Shown: positions 52,793-62,376, numbered from the stretch's first letter. The stretch: DNA of 64,000 bases from an uncultured Spirochaetaceae bacterium (GCA_944392935.1 CALXYI010000003.1:1-64000), one strand, 5' to 3'. Numbers and translations: made by a program. Notes: generated by a model not told the origin, from the sequence alone.

Positions 52793-54184
52793 TTGAAGGT
52801 GCATCAGGCTGACTTCTCGAAAGGGAAGGTATCGACTCTTATTCTCCGTGTATCGCTTCCACTCATAGTGGCGGAGCTTGTGAACCTGCTTTACAACATG
52901 GTGGACAGGATATATATAGGCCATCTTGCGGAGAATGGCTCCCTTGCCCTCACCGGTCTGGGGCTTTGCTTCCCGATAATCTCCCTCATAAGCGCTTTCG
53001 CAAAGCTTTTCGGCTCGAATGGAGGTGCGCCGCTATGCGCGATGGAGAGGGGCAGGGGCGACCATAGGGAAGCTTCGCTCGTGATGGGCAGCTCATTCAC
53101 GCTTTCGGTCGTGACGGGATTCCTGCTGATGATGATCGTCCTTATATTCCACCGCCCCATACTCTATGCATTCGGAGCCAGCGATTCGACATATCCATAT
53201 GCCAGGGACTACATGCTCATATACTCGATAGGTACCATCCCCGTGCTTGTCACGCTGAGCATGAATGCCTTCATAAACAGCCAGGGATTCGCGACGGTCG
53301 GCATGATAACCGTCATAATCGGAGCCGTTCTCAACATCATCCTCGATCCGATCCTCATCTTCGTCTGCGGCCTCGGAGTCAAGGGCGCTGCGATAGCCAC
53401 CGTTTTCAGCCAGACTGTCTCGTGCATCTTCGCCATCGCCTTCCTCAGGGGGAAGAGCGTTGAGCTCAAGCTCCGCTTCTCCGATATGCATCTCGATCTC
53501 CACAGGAGCCTTAAGATCATGGGGCTCGGCACCAGCGGATTCACGATGGGGGCGACGAATTCCGTCGTGCAGCTCGTATGCAACAAGTGCGCATTCATCT
53601 GGGGAGGGGATCTGTATGTTGGCGTCATGACGATCCTCAACTCAGTCAGGGAGATCTACAATACCTTCATCCAGGGAATCGGCGGAGGCGCCACTCCTGT
53701 CATGAGCTACAACTACGGAGCTAAGGATGGCGAGAGGACGCGCAAGGCCAGCGATTTCACGCTGCTCTGCATCTTCGTCTATGCCCTCGTGGCATGGATC
53801 GTGATCATCACATTCCCGCGTACGATGGCGATGTTCTTCACCCAGGATGCGGCTATGCTTGAAGCTTCCGTGCCCGCGATGAGGATCTACTTCTTCGGCT
53901 TCATATTCATGGCGTTCCAGACAGCGGGCCAGCAGACATTCGTAGCGCTTGGCAAGGCCAGGCATGCTGTCTTCTTCTCCCTATTCAGGAAGGTCATCAT
54001 AGTCGTTCCCCTTACGATGATCCTCCCGTACTTCTTCGGCATAGACGGCGTCATGCTCGCCGAACCGATAAGCAATGTCGTCGGAGGCACCATAGCCTAT
54101 CTCTCGATGCGCCATGTCGTAATGCCCGAGCTGCGGGCGATGAAGAAGGAGAAGGACGCCGCTTCCGCCTCTTCAGATACGTGA
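52793..54184 (+). CDS. MATE-family efflux transporter
   Basis: A 463-residue pump with 12 apparent spans and the NorM/DinF-type internal repeat. RVSLPLIVAELVNLLYNMVDRIYIG (in part LLYNMVDRIYIG) opens the first half, and INSQGFATVGM the middle. Usual export coupling is Na+ or H+, substrate often a cationic drug or metabolite. Start TTG 52793 has a ribosome site; a GTG at 52799 is possible. The tail overlaps pyruvate kinase (convergent) by 12 bp. One of three MATE genes here. Confidence 0.85.
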   Translation: MKVHQADFSKGKVSTLILRVSLPLIVAELVNLLYNMVDRIYIGHLAENGSLALTGLGLCFPIISLISAFAKLFGSNGGAPLCAMERGRGDHREASLVMGSSFTLSVVTGFLLMMIVLIFHRPILYAFGASDSTYPYARDYMLIYSIGTIPVLVTLSMNAFINSQGFATVGMITVIIGAVLNIILDPILIFVCGLGVKGAAIATVFSQTVSCIFAIAFLRGKSVELKLRFSDMHLDLHRSLKIMGLGTSGFTMGATNSVVQLVCNKCAFIWGGDLYVGVMTILNSVREIYNTFIQGIGGGATPVMSYNYGAKDGERTRKASDFTLLCIFVYALVAWIVIITFPRTMAMFFTQDAAMLEASVPAMRIYFFGFIFMAFQTAGQQTFVALGKARHAVFFSLFRKVIIVVPLTMILPYFFGIDGVMLAEPISNVVGGTIAYLSMRHVVMPELRAMKKEKDAASASSDT

Positions 54185-55585
54185 TATCTGCATCGAGTCC
54201 GCATGCTGGTAGCCAGGAAGGGAGCCTGTGATTATCACGGCGAGATCCCCTTCCTTCAGCAATCCTGACTTCATTGCAAGATCTATTGACTGCTGCCTCA
54301 TCTGGTCCTTGTCCTCCGTGAAGGCCGCAAGGATCGGTACGACTCCATAGGCAAGCCTCAGCTGCCTTGTGGCCTTCGGATCGGTGACGCAGGCGATGAT
54401 CGGGCAGGATGGGCGATGCGAAGAGGCAAGCCATGCCGTGCGGCCTGTGTTCGTCATGCAGATTATCGCATCGGCATCCATCGAGAATGAGGCATCCACC
54501 GCTGCGATCGCTATCGTTTCCGGGATATCCTCCGCCTTCTGCCCGCTTGAGAAGAAGAGCTGCCTGCGGTCGATCTGGCTCTCGGTGTATTCGGCAACCT
54601 CAGCCATCGTCCTCACGGCCTCGACAGGGTGCTTCCCGGCGGCGGTCTCCCCGCTGAGCATCGTGCATGCCGTTCCGTCATAGATCGCATTCGCGATGTC
54701 CGATACCTCAGCCCTGGTGGGGCGGGAATGCTCTGTCATCGATTCCAGCATCTGCGTTGCCGTGACAACGATCCTGCCTTTGAGATAGCACTTCCTGACT
54801 ATCATCTTCTGGATGGCAGGGAGCTCCTTGAAAGGTATCTCCACTCCCATATCGCCTCTGGCGACCATTATCCCATCAGCTTCATCGATGATGCTGTCGA
54901 GGTTGTCTATGCCGCTTCGGCTCTCGATCTTCGCGATTATCTTGATCCTGTCGCCGCCATTGACGGCAAGGAGCTTCCGCATCTTCCTCACATCATCCGC
55001 GCTTCGCACGAAAGAGGCTGCGATGTAATCCACATCCTCCTCGATCCCGAAGATCAGGTCCGCCCTGTCTGCTTCCGATATGAACTGCTGGTCGATGTCC
55101 ACGCCGGGGATGTTGATCGACTTGTTGTCCGATATCCTTGCCGTATTGTTGACACGGCATATCACATCCCGCCCGCTGAGCCCTGTTACGGTCAGGGAGC
55201 ACAGCCCGTCATCTATCAGTATCGCCGTTCCGGGCTCGACTTCCTCCGCAAGATATGGATATGTGATGGCGACTCCCGTGCTGTCCCCTTCATGCCGTCT
55301 GTCAGGATATAGCGTGAAGGATGAGCCTTCCTCGAGGATGGCGCTTCCGCCGCGGAAGCCGAGTGTCCTTATCTCAGGACCGCGTGTGTCGAGTATGATG
55401 GGGATGTGGGTGCCGAGCCTGTCCGCCACGCGTCTTACGCGCTCGATGCGCGCTCTGTGCTCATCGTGGGATCCATGGGAGAAATTGAGCCTTGCGGCAT
55501 CCATTCCGTTGCTTATGAGGGCTTCTACCATCTCGTCTGAATCAACAGCCGGTCCGAGGGTGCAAATTATCCTGGTTCTGCGCAT
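54173..55585 (-). CDS. pyk: pyruvate kinase
   Basis: A 470-residue glycolytic enzyme making pyruvate and ATP from phosphoenolpyruvate. TRIICTLGPA and RLNFSHGSHDEH start it; ILDTRGPEIRT, IIAKIESRSGIDN, MVARGDMGVEIP and ATQMLESM are active-site blocks, with the lysine of AKIES catalytic. A C-terminal domain is present. AGAAGG lies 5 nt before the ATG. It has its own promoter and is convergent with a MATE gene. Confidence 0.97.
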   Translation of the reverse strand: MRRTRIICTLGPAVDSDEMVEALISNGMDAARLNFSHGSHDEHRARIERVRRVADRLGTHIPIILDTRGPEIRTLGFRGGSAILEEGSSFTLYPDRRHEGDSTGVAITYPYLAEEVEPGTAILIDDGLCSLTVTGLSGRDVICRVNNTARISDNKSINIPGVDIDQQFISEADRADLIFGIEEDVDYIAASFVRSADDVRKMRKLLAVNGGDRIKIIAKIESRSGIDNLDSIIDEADGIMVARGDMGVEIPFKELPAIQKMIVRKCYLKGRIVVTATQMLESMTEHSRPTRAEVSDIANAIYDGTACTMLSGETAAGKHPVEAVRTMAEVAEYTESQIDRRQLFFSSGQKAEDIPETIAIAAVDASFSMDADAIICMTNTGRTAWLASSHRPSCPIIACVTDPKATRQLRLAYGVVPILAAFTEDKDQMRQQSIDLAMKSGLLKEGDLAVIITGSLPGYQHADSMQISRI

Positions 55586-55608
55586 ATAGACCTTCTTATA
55601 GTCAGGAT

Positions 55609-55636
55609 ATTATAGATATTGTCGGACTTTTGTGAA
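55609..55636 (-). promoter_or_regulatory. promoter of pyruvate kinase
   Basis: TTCACA (-35, 5/6, 55636-55631), 16-bp spacer, TATAAT (-10, 55614-55609) on the minus strand, then a short leader with AGAAGG before the ATG. Confidence 0.65.
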
Positions 55637-57058
55637 CTAGATCCGTAAACCCTCTTTCTCGCGTCTTGCAAGGATAGGATCAAGCTGCGTCCGCATAAGG
55701 ACTGTGCCTATAACGCATGAGAGTATATCCGATATGCCTTCCGAGAAGAACGCGGCTTCGGCTCCGAAGAAGATCGGGAGCGTCACGGAGGCTATGAGGA
55801 AAGTCACCTTGCGCGTAAGCGAGAGAGGCAGCGAGATGCGTATCTGCCCGAGCGCTGTCATCATATCCACATTGATATACTGGAATGACAGCGGGATGAT
55901 CATGCACTCGTATATGAGCATATACCTCGAGGCCCTTGCCAGTATCTGGGCATCGGATGTGAATAGGGAGGCGAAGAGCGATGAGCCGATGACCGTGAGG
56001 ATGAGCATCACCGCAGTGTACCCTGTGACGAGCAGCTGCAGGTCCCGGATGCTTTTCCTCACCCTGTCAGAGAAGCCTGCGCCGTAGTTGTAGCTCACAA
56101 GACCCTGGCAGCCTGCGGTCATGCCACCCATCGGGTATGTCACCAGTATATGGTAGCTCTGCACGATGGTCGCGCACGAGATGAGGATATCGCCCATATC
56201 CGGGCCTCCGTACTTCTGCAGCATCGCGTTGAGGATGATCAGCAGGAGGCTGTCGGTGGAGATTATTATGAATGATGAGAGCCCGAACTTGATGATCCTC
56301 TTCACCTGCTTCGGCAGGAAGCCGCGGAACCGGAGCCTTATCTCCGTATTGCCCGTCCTCAGCGCTGCGATGCAGATCGAGGCAGAGCATATCTGTGAGA
56401 TTACAGTCGCTATCGCGGCACCTTTCACTCCGAGGCCGAATGCGAATATGAATACCGGATCGAGCACGATGTTCATGCATGCCCCCGCAAGCACCGATAT
56501 CATTCCTTTCTTCGACTGCCCCTGGTTTATTATGAAGCTGTTCAGACCTGTGGCAAGCAGGGCGAACGGTGTTCCCAGTATGTACCATCCGAGGTATTCA
56601 GAGGCATACGGCAGGGTCGTGCTGGAAGCTCCGAATGCCATCAGCAGCGGATCGCGCAGGATGAAGAACAGCGGTGTCAGGACCGCTGAGGCGGCTATCA
56701 GTAGATAGAAGCCCGTGGTGAGTATCTTCTGTGCGGTCGCATGGTCGCCGTGCCCTTCATGCATAGCCATGATAGGGGCTCCTCCCATGCCGATGAGTGT
56801 CGCGAATGATGAGAGGAATGTTGCTATCGGGGCCGCGACACCGACACCCGCAAGCGCTATGTCGCCATATACCGCTATATGCCCTATGAACATCCTGTCA
56901 ACGATTGCGTATAGGACATTGACAGCCTGGGCCAGTGCCGTCGGGATCGCCAGGCTGAGGACAAGGAACCAGATTCCATCCTTGCCAAGATCGTAATTCC
57001 TGCTTCTTCTCATAGCTGCACCATTGACTGCTTGGAAAGCTTCGCGTCCCATAGGCAT
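55637..57058 (-). CDS. MATE-family efflux transporter
   Basis: A 473-residue pump of the same family, 12 spans: LVLSLAIPTALAQAVNVLYAIVDRMFIGH (in part VNVLYAIVDRMFIGH) and the mid-repeat FIINQGQSKKGMISVLAG. Substrate unknown. The start is uncertain: ATG 57058, 57052 and 57013 are in frame, and none has a ribosome site or a good adjacent -10. It could be transcribed towards pyruvate kinase, which has its own promoter. Confidence 0.85.
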   Translation of the reverse strand: MPMGREAFQAVNGAAMRRSRNYDLGKDGIWFLVLSLAIPTALAQAVNVLYAIVDRMFIGHIAVYGDIALAGVGVAAPIATFLSSFATLIGMGGAPIMAMHEGHGDHATAQKILTTGFYLLIAASAVLTPLFFILRDPLLMAFGASSTTLPYASEYLGWYILGTPFALLATGLNSFIINQGQSKKGMISVLAGACMNIVLDPVFIFAFGLGVKGAAIATVISQICSASICIAALRTGNTEIRLRFRGFLPKQVKRIIKFGLSSFIIISTDSLLLIILNAMLQKYGGPDMGDILISCATIVQSYHILVTYPMGGMTAGCQGLVSYNYGAGFSDRVRKSIRDLQLLVTGYTAVMLILTVIGSSLFASLFTSDAQILARASRYMLIYECMIIPLSFQYINVDMMTALGQIRISLPLSLTRKVTFLIASVTLPIFFGAEAAFFSEGISDILSCVIGTVLMRTQLDPILARREKEGLRI

Positions 57059-57204
57059 GCATCATGATCAATGCCTGCCTACCGCTACGCGCTTCAAATC
57101 GGCGTGTCCGGCACCTACTGCGCGATATCATATATCCCTTGATACTGTCTGTCCATGCCCATAGTAAGCAATCATTCCTAATGGTTCCGCACATCTTCCC
57201 CTGC

Positions 57205-57220
57205 TGCTAATATGACAGGC
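57205..57220 (+). promoter_or_regulatory. extended -10 abutting mutT (leaderless start)
   Basis: TGC-TAATAT at 57205-57213, 7 nt, then ATG at 57221. No Shine-Dalgarno. Confidence 0.55.
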
Positions 57221-57619
57221 ATGAAGAGCATCAGGGTAAGTGCGGCAGTCATCCATTCCGATGGCAGGGTATATGCGACAAGACGCGGTCATGGCGAGTT
57301 CCGCGGGCTATGGGAATTCCCCGGAGGCAAGCAGGAGCCTGGCGAGACCGGCGAGGCAGCAGCCATCCGCGAGATAAGGGAAGAGCTCGGAGCCATGATC
57401 GGCATCGAGAAGCATCTCTGCACAGTTGAGTATCAGTATCCGTCATTCCATCTCACGATGGACTGCTATCTCTCATATGTGAAGGAAGGGCAGCTCACCC
57501 TGTCAGAGCATGATGATGCAGCATGGCTGTCAATCGATGAGCTCGATGCAGTCCAGTGGCTGCCTGCGGATGTCCTTGTCGTGGAGGAGCTGAAGAAGCA
57601 CTTCGCCAGCGTGCTGTGA
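57221..57619 (+). CDS. MutT-like NUDIX pyrophosphohydrolase
   Basis: A 132-residue NUDIX protein. The box runs from Gly36 to about 58: GKQEPGE then AAAIREIREELG, with the metal-binding glutamates. WEFPGGK and the short length resemble MutT, which removes 8-oxo-dGTP from the nucleotide pool. The gene ends exactly against the stop of the PLD-helicase gene on the other strand, with no spacer. It might serve general nucleotide sanitation or belong with that helicase. Predicted leaderless. Confidence 0.85.
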   Translation: MKSIRVSAAVIHSDGRVYATRRGHGEFRGLWEFPGGKQEPGETGEAAAIREIREELGAMIGIEKHLCTVEYQYPSFHLTMDCYLSYVKEGQLTLSEHDDAAWLSIDELDAVQWLPADVLVVEELKKHFASVL

Positions 57620-60493
57620 TCATACCGATGATGTTAGATAGTCATAGATATCGCTGCGGACAGGGATCTTGAGCCTGTAGAGGATCTCGAATGCGGGTTT
57701 CCCGTCTACCTGGACCGGAACAGGTTCACCCTCTGCTTCTATCTCCCCGAGGAAGTAGAACTCCTTGCGTCCATCATCCTTGTTCTTCCTGACGAAAAGA
57801 TAGATGCGGTTATCCTTGTCCTCCGGAGTGCGCTTGTAGATATGATCAGCATCGCTGCTGTCGATCGACCTTGGCTTCTTTGAGAAGGCTATTATCTCAG
57901 AGGGAGACAGGAAACGGTCATCGTAGCTTATCGCATCCGGTTCCTTCTCGTAGTTGATGAATACTGGCAACGTCTTTGTGGGCTTGTCATATTTATAGCC
58001 TCCTATATTGAGGGGTGTCTCACTTCTTTCCCAGCAGAGCAGCCTGCATACATCTTCATAAGTATACTTCTCGGAAAGGACGAATGACGTGCCTGGATAA
58101 GGGTTGCTGTATGCTTCCATGTATCTGGCAAGTCCATCTTCAACAATATCCCGAAGCTCTGAGCAGAATGCTGGATCGTACAGCATCCTGCGGAATCCGT
58201 CAGTCAGCAGGCCTGTCTGCTCATCGATTATGGCACAGCCTGAGTATTTACCTCTTTGGTCTGCCGTCTTTGGGAACAAGCAGGCGAGATTGACGGAAAT
58301 GGAGTGCAGCAATGGACCATCCATTCCATATGCTGCTGTTTTGCCTGCAGCCTGAAGCAGCTCCCCCTCAAGGACTTCTGCGAGGAATTCAAGTTCATAT
58401 CTGCGTTTTCCGGATGAGAAACTCTCGGAGATGTATACAAGCATGTTTTCCTGAGCCTCCGTGAGAGCTGCCTTGAAATCCGGTTCGGCTTTCTTCAGGA
58501 AGCTGTAGTATGAGCCGTACTTATCCACATATAGCTGGATGTCTATCGTATTGTCCTTCCTGAAATCGCTTATGCGGGGTATGCGGCCGAGCTTGTTCTT
58601 CAGGTCCAGGTATTTCTCCTTGAGGAACCTGGCTTGTGAGAAATCCGCATTGTCTATCCTGCGGTAGATCATGTCCCTGGCTATCGGATCGAAATCAATC
58701 GTCGAACAGCCGGGAATCATCCTTGTTCCTTCCAGGGATATTCTTCTCAGATTATCCTTGTCATACGATGTATCGCCAGATAGTGCCACAGGTATGAGAT
58801 AGTTCCTGTCATAGTTCGCGATGAAATCAAGGACGATCACGAAATCCTTTTCCGGATCCTTCCTGAGTCCCCTTCCAAGCTGCTGGACGAACACTATCAC
58901 GGACTGTGTGGGGCGAAGCATGATTATCTGGTTCACTTTCGGTAGATCCACGCCTTCGTTCATCACGTCAACGGAGAGGATATAGTCAAGTGCCTCGCTC
59001 CCTTCCTCTGCCTGAAGCCTCTCCGAGAACCTGATCCTCTCATCGATCGATGTGCTTCCGGATACCGCGGCTGTCCTCAGCCCCCTCTCATTCATGAGCC
59101 GTGAGAGCTCCTCGGCCTCCTCGGTCCTGCTGCAGAATATGAGTCCTTTGACCCTGTCCCCTGCATGCCCGTAGAACCTTGCCTTCTCGATGATCCTGTC
59201 CACCCGTTCCTCTGATACGAGATGGGAGAATGCCTCCTTATCCTCCAGCTGCCGTCCATCCACGGCGATATCGCTTATCCCGAAATAATGGAAAGGGCAC
59301 AGAAGATCGTTCTCCAGCGCCTCCTGGAGACGTATGTCGCATGCGATATTGTAGTCGAAAAGCTCATAGATGTTGAAATGATCAGTCCTATCAGGTGTCG
59401 CTGACATGCCGAGGAGGAAGGCCGGGGTGAAATAATCCAGTATCCTCCTGTATGATTCAGCTCCGGCCCTGTGCACTTCATCAATGATGATGTAATCAAA
59501 GAAATCCGGCGGGAATGCGCGGTAGACATCCTCCTTGGCGAAGGTGGATATGGTTGAGAATATGTACTTCCTGTCTGTTTCCCTCCTTCCGCCTGTAAGG
59601 TACCCGATATCCTTGCATATTCCTGATCCCAGTATCTTCTCGAAGCTTTCTGCGGTCTTTTCCAGTATCTGTCCTCTGTGCACCAGATAAAGCATATGCT
59701 TGGGATTGAATGCCTTGACATCAAAGCAGCTGAGATATGTCTTCCCTGTACCAGTTGCCGCTATTATGAGGGCCTTCCTCTTTCCTTCCCTCCTGAGAAG
59801 CTGCAGGGCTTCAGTGGCTTTCCGCTGCATCAGGTTCGGTTTCGTTATATACGTCTCGATATGCTCCCCCTGATCACGGAGCAGCCTGGCTTTTCTGTGG
59901 TATTCCCTGTAGCGGATCTCGTATTCCCTGATCCAGCCATATGAGAGGGGAATGGCCTTTTCCCATAGTTCCTCGAATGCAGCAATGAAGTCAGCTGTAT
60001 ACTGGCCATTATTCATTGATGTTATATAAACATTCCATTCACGGTTTGTTTTCAGTGCAGTCTGTGTTATATTCGAGCTTCCGATTATGATGGTTGCCTG
60101 CTCTCCGGAGATGAAGCCGTATCCTTTTGTATGGAAGCCTTCGCCCGTTATGACCTTCGTTTCGATGAAGGAGGAAAGCGACAGAAGCCGCTTCAGGGCC
60201 TGAGGCTCGCTGAATGTGAGGTAATCTGTTGTTATTATCCGGCCTTTTACTCCTCTTTCCTCCGCTTCGGCAAGGCTCTGCAGCAGTACCTCGAGTCCGC
60301 TCTGGTTTATGAATGCAACAGAGAACATGAAGCTGTCTGCCTGTCGCAGCTCGCTGTTGAGGCAGTCACAGAGAAGCCGGGTCTCCTTTGTGTTCGCTAT
60401 TATCTGTGGCTGCAGCTTCCGCTGGCTCTGTGCCCTGTGGTCTACGAAAGCTGTGTATGAGGCTTTCGTGATCTCCTCTGCTGTTGCTGTCAT
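57620..60493 (-). CDS. PLD nuclease-DEAD helicase fusion with DUF3427-like C-terminus
   Basis: A 957-residue multidomain protein. Residues 40-180 form a phospholipase D-like nuclease domain: H121-T-K123 and GSSN at 138-141 are an HKD motif (a second copy is not evident, so a dimer may be required). Residues 225-560 are a superfamily 2 helicase: ATGTGKT at 246-252, DEVH at 338-341, SATPDR at 364-369 and QLGRGLRKDPE as motif VI. Homology then continues to a C-terminal DUF3427-like domain (YLFVRKNKDDGRKEFYFLG, in part). Such proteins often sit with restriction or other defence genes. Here the neighbours are MutT, a small lipoprotein and Vsr. A role in acting on foreign or damaged DNA is inferred, not shown. 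TGCTATCCT lies 6 nt before the ATG, so it is predicted leaderless. Confidence 0.85.
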   Translation of the reverse strand: MTATAEEITKASYTAFVDHRAQSQRKLQPQIIANTKETRLLCDCLNSELRQADSFMFSVAFINQSGLEVLLQSLAEAEERGVKGRIITTDYLTFSEPQALKRLLSLSSFIETKVITGEGFHTKGYGFISGEQATIIIGSSNITQTALKTNREWNVYITSMNNGQYTADFIAAFEELWEKAIPLSYGWIREYEIRYREYHRKARLLRDQGEHIETYITKPNLMQRKATEALQLLRREGKRKALIIAATGTGKTYLSCFDVKAFNPKHMLYLVHRGQILEKTAESFEKILGSGICKDIGYLTGGRRETDRKYIFSTISTFAKEDVYRAFPPDFFDYIIIDEVHRAGAESYRRILDYFTPAFLLGMSATPDRTDHFNIYELFDYNIACDIRLQEALENDLLCPFHYFGISDIAVDGRQLEDKEAFSHLVSEERVDRIIEKARFYGHAGDRVKGLIFCSRTEEAEELSRLMNERGLRTAAVSGSTSIDERIRFSERLQAEEGSEALDYILSVDVMNEGVDLPKVNQIIMLRPTQSVIVFVQQLGRGLRKDPEKDFVIVLDFIANYDRNYLIPVALSGDTSYDKDNLRRISLEGTRMIPGCSTIDFDPIARDMIYRRIDNADFSQARFLKEKYLDLKNKLGRIPRISDFRKDNTIDIQLYVDKYGSYYSFLKKAEPDFKAALTEAQENMLVYISESFSSGKRRYELEFLAEVLEGELLQAAGKTAAYGMDGPLLHSISVNLACLFPKTADQRGKYSGCAIIDEQTGLLTDGFRRMLYDPAFCSELRDIVEDGLARYMEAYSNPYPGTSFVLSEKYTYEDVCRLLCWERSETPLNIGGYKYDKPTKTLPVFINYEKEPDAISYDDRFLSPSEIIAFSKKPRSIDSSDADHIYKRTPEDKDNRIYLFVRKNKDDGRKEFYFLGEIEAEGEPVPVQVDGKPAFEILYRLKIPVRSDIYDYLTSSV

Positions 60494-60508
60494 GTGTCCA
60501 GGATAGCA
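60494..60508 (-). promoter_or_regulatory. extended -10 abutting the helicase gene (leaderless start)
   Basis: TGC-TATCCT at 60508-60500, 6 nt, then ATG at 60493. No Shine-Dalgarno. Confidence 0.55.
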
Positions 60509-60621
60509 GCAGAAGCGGAAAATGTGCAGCTTCCTGCTGCTGTCAAGCCGTCACATTATGTTTTCGCTGGTTGCTCCCGGGAGTTGGCATTTCCGTTCAT
60601 TCTCTGCGTATTGGAGGTTCT

Positions 60622-60957
60622 ATGAGGATAATCGCTGTTTGTCTTATCGCGCTCCTTGCCATTGCGGGCTGCGATATGTCTGGGATGCTGGGAATCGACA
60701 GGCTCTATGAGTCGGCTATGGACAGGAGCCTTCCGCTTGTCTCCGGCGATAGCATGCTCTATTTCGGGTTCAGGGTCGAGAGCGCGGAGGCTGCAGGCAG
60801 CAGTCTCCATGTCCATGGTGATAAGGACGAGGTCTTCATCATCTCCAGCGGCATGATCACGAATGCCATGGGGGACAGGATAGCAGTGGAGGCAGGAGAG
60901 GGGAGGATACAGCTCATGCTTGCCGGCTGCGATCCTCTCGTCTTCTCTGCATCGTGA
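60622..60957 (+). CDS. small putative lipoprotein
   Basis: A 111-residue protein with a signal peptide ending in LLAIAGC, a clear lipobox. Mature part is about 95 residues with no motif I recognise. GGAGG (60613-60617) lies 4 nt before the ATG; a frame extending to 60484 overlaps the helicase start. Divergent from the helicase and overlaps the convergent vsr tail by 44 bp. Function unknown. Confidence 0.65.
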   Translation: MRIIAVCLIALLAIAGCDMSGMLGIDRLYESAMDRSLPLVSGDSMLYFGFRVESAEAAGSSLHVHGDKDEVFIISSGMITNAMGDRIAVEAGEGRIQLMLAGCDPLVFSAS

Positions 60958-61363
60958 CTTTCCTCTCGGCTATGATCCTTTCGATCATGGCCGAGACATC
61001 CTCCGGACTCTGCCTTATCTCATGCTCCCAGACACGGATGACCGTGTAACCCATGCTCTCAAGCACATGGTTCACTTCCACGTCCTTCTGCATATTCCTC
61101 TCGATCTTCGGTATCCAGTAGTCCCTGTGCGACTTTATGCTGTCCTTTCTGTTCTCCCAGTCGTAGCCATGCCAGAAATCACCATCGCAGAAGATGGCTA
61201 TCCTGTATTTCCTTATCGATATATCCGGATGCCCGTATACGGCCTTGCTGTTCTTCCGGAAGCGCAGGCCTCTGTGCCATAGGGAACGGGAGAGGATCCT
61301 CTCGATGGATGTATCCCTTCCCCGTATCCTGGACATGCAGTAGCTGCGCTGCTCCTCCGTCAT
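60914..61363 (-). CDS. vsr: Vsr-like DNA mismatch endonuclease
   Basis: A 149-residue very-short-patch-repair-type endonuclease, normally nicking beside T:G mismatches produced by deaminated 5-methylcytosine. MSRIRGRDTSIERIL opens it; catalytic Asp47 is in GHPDISI and His65 in FCDGDFWHG; WIPKIERNMQKD and VIRVWEHEI follow. The zinc-binding cysteines of E. coli Vsr are absent, with DWENR in place of the CPCH region. No cytosine methyltransferase is in the window, so its usual partner is missing. It starts one base into the esterase stop (TGATG), so it may be coupled to that gene. Confidence 0.8.
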   Translation of the reverse strand: MTEEQRSYCMSRIRGRDTSIERILSRSLWHRGLRFRKNSKAVYGHPDISIRKYRIAIFCDGDFWHGYDWENRKDSIKSHRDYWIPKIERNMQKDVEVNHVLESMGYTVIRVWEHEIRQSPEDVSAMIERIIAERKVTMQRRREDRSRQA

Positions 61364-62376
61364 CAGAGCCTCTTCTCTTCTCCGAGCTCCCGTTCGGTGA
61401 CGAGCTGGACATTCTCAGGTGACCTGCCTGCGATGAACTGCCTGGCGGCGCATTCCCCTTCAAGCCTTCCCGGGGCACTGCGGTATGCCATGAAGCCATG
61501 GTATGCCCCCTTCGCTTCAAGGGCCTTCGCCTTGGTGCCTGCGGCATTGAGGGCATCTGCGTAAAGCTTGCCATCATCGGAAAGCGGATCGAGCTCTGCT
61601 GTGATGATCAGTGCAGGCGGGAGGCGCGAAAGGTCGGGGCTCAGGGCTGGTGAGAACATCGGCGAGAGTATGTCCTTGGGTTCGCGCTCATAGTTCTTCA
61701 CATAGAATGAGAGCATCCTCTCGTTGAGCATCGGGCTGTCCTTGTGGTCAAGCATCGACTGCGTCCTGAGACGGCAGTCAGTGATCGGGTAGAACAGCAG
61801 CTGGCCAGCCAGCTGCGGGCCTTTCCTGTCGCGGGCGAGGAGGGCTGTCACTGCTGCGAGGTTCCCTCCTGCGCTGTCCCCCGCGATGAATATCCTGTCT
61901 GGATCGACCTTCCAGTATTTCGCTCCTTCTGCTGCCCACAGCAGTGCATCGTAGCAGTCTTCCGCAGCTGTCGGGAACCTGTATCTGGGAGCAAGGCGGT
62001 AGTCTATCATCAGCACCGCGGATCCGGTGACCTCGGCGAAATGCTGCATGAACGCAGAGTAGAACCCCATGTTCCCGAATACCCATCCGCCGCCATGGCA
62101 GAAGATCGTGAGGGGTACAAGCCCGGTGAGCGCGGAGAGCTTGGGATTGGAGAAGTAGTATCCTGTGACAGCTCCGTTCGTCACCGGTATGACGAATGTC
62201 GAGACGTAGATGTCCTTAGAGGAGCGTACGAGCTGCCTTGCATCACGCCGCGTGATCGTCATTGTATTTATATTGTTTATCAGGTCGTCCGAAAGGGATT
62301 CCGGGTCTCTTGCCTGGAAGCGGCTTGAGAGCTCGATAATCCTCCTCATCCGGCCTGTCAGCTTATATTCCGGCAT
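61363..62376 (-). CDS. alpha/beta-hydrolase, hormone-sensitive lipase/esterase family
   Basis: A 337-residue esterase of the acetyl-esterase type. HGGG at 94-97 forms the oxyanion hole, Ser168 is the nucleophile in GDSAGG, and ITAELDPLSDDG and YHGFMAY supply the acid and histidine. Likely a cytoplasmic acyl or acetyl esterase of small esters; no signal peptide. No ribosome site precedes ATG 62376; TACGAT lies 6 nt upstream, a weak candidate -10. It is transcribed into vsr. Confidence 0.85.
   Translation of the reverse strand: MPEYKLTGRMRRIIELSSRFQARDPESLSDDLINNINTMTITRRDARQLVRSSKDIYVSTFVIPVTNGAVTGYYFSNPKLSALTGLVPLTIFCHGGGWVFGNMGFYSAFMQHFAEVTGSAVLMIDYRLAPRYRFPTAAEDCYDALLWAAEGAKYWKVDPDRIFIAGDSAGGNLAAVTALLARDRKGPQLAGQLLFYPITDCRLRTQSMLDHKDSPMLNERMLSFYVKNYEREPKDILSPMFSPALSPDLSRLPPALIITAELDPLSDDGKLYADALNAAGTKAKALEAKGAYHGFMAYRSAPGRLEGECAARQFIAGRSPENVQLVTERELGEEKRL

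Noticed and set aside
57620-60493. Mokosh type II or another named defence system
   Set aside because: The PLD-plus-helicase make-up is suggestive, but the helicase and DUF3427-like end differ from what I know of MkoC, so I kept a descriptive name.
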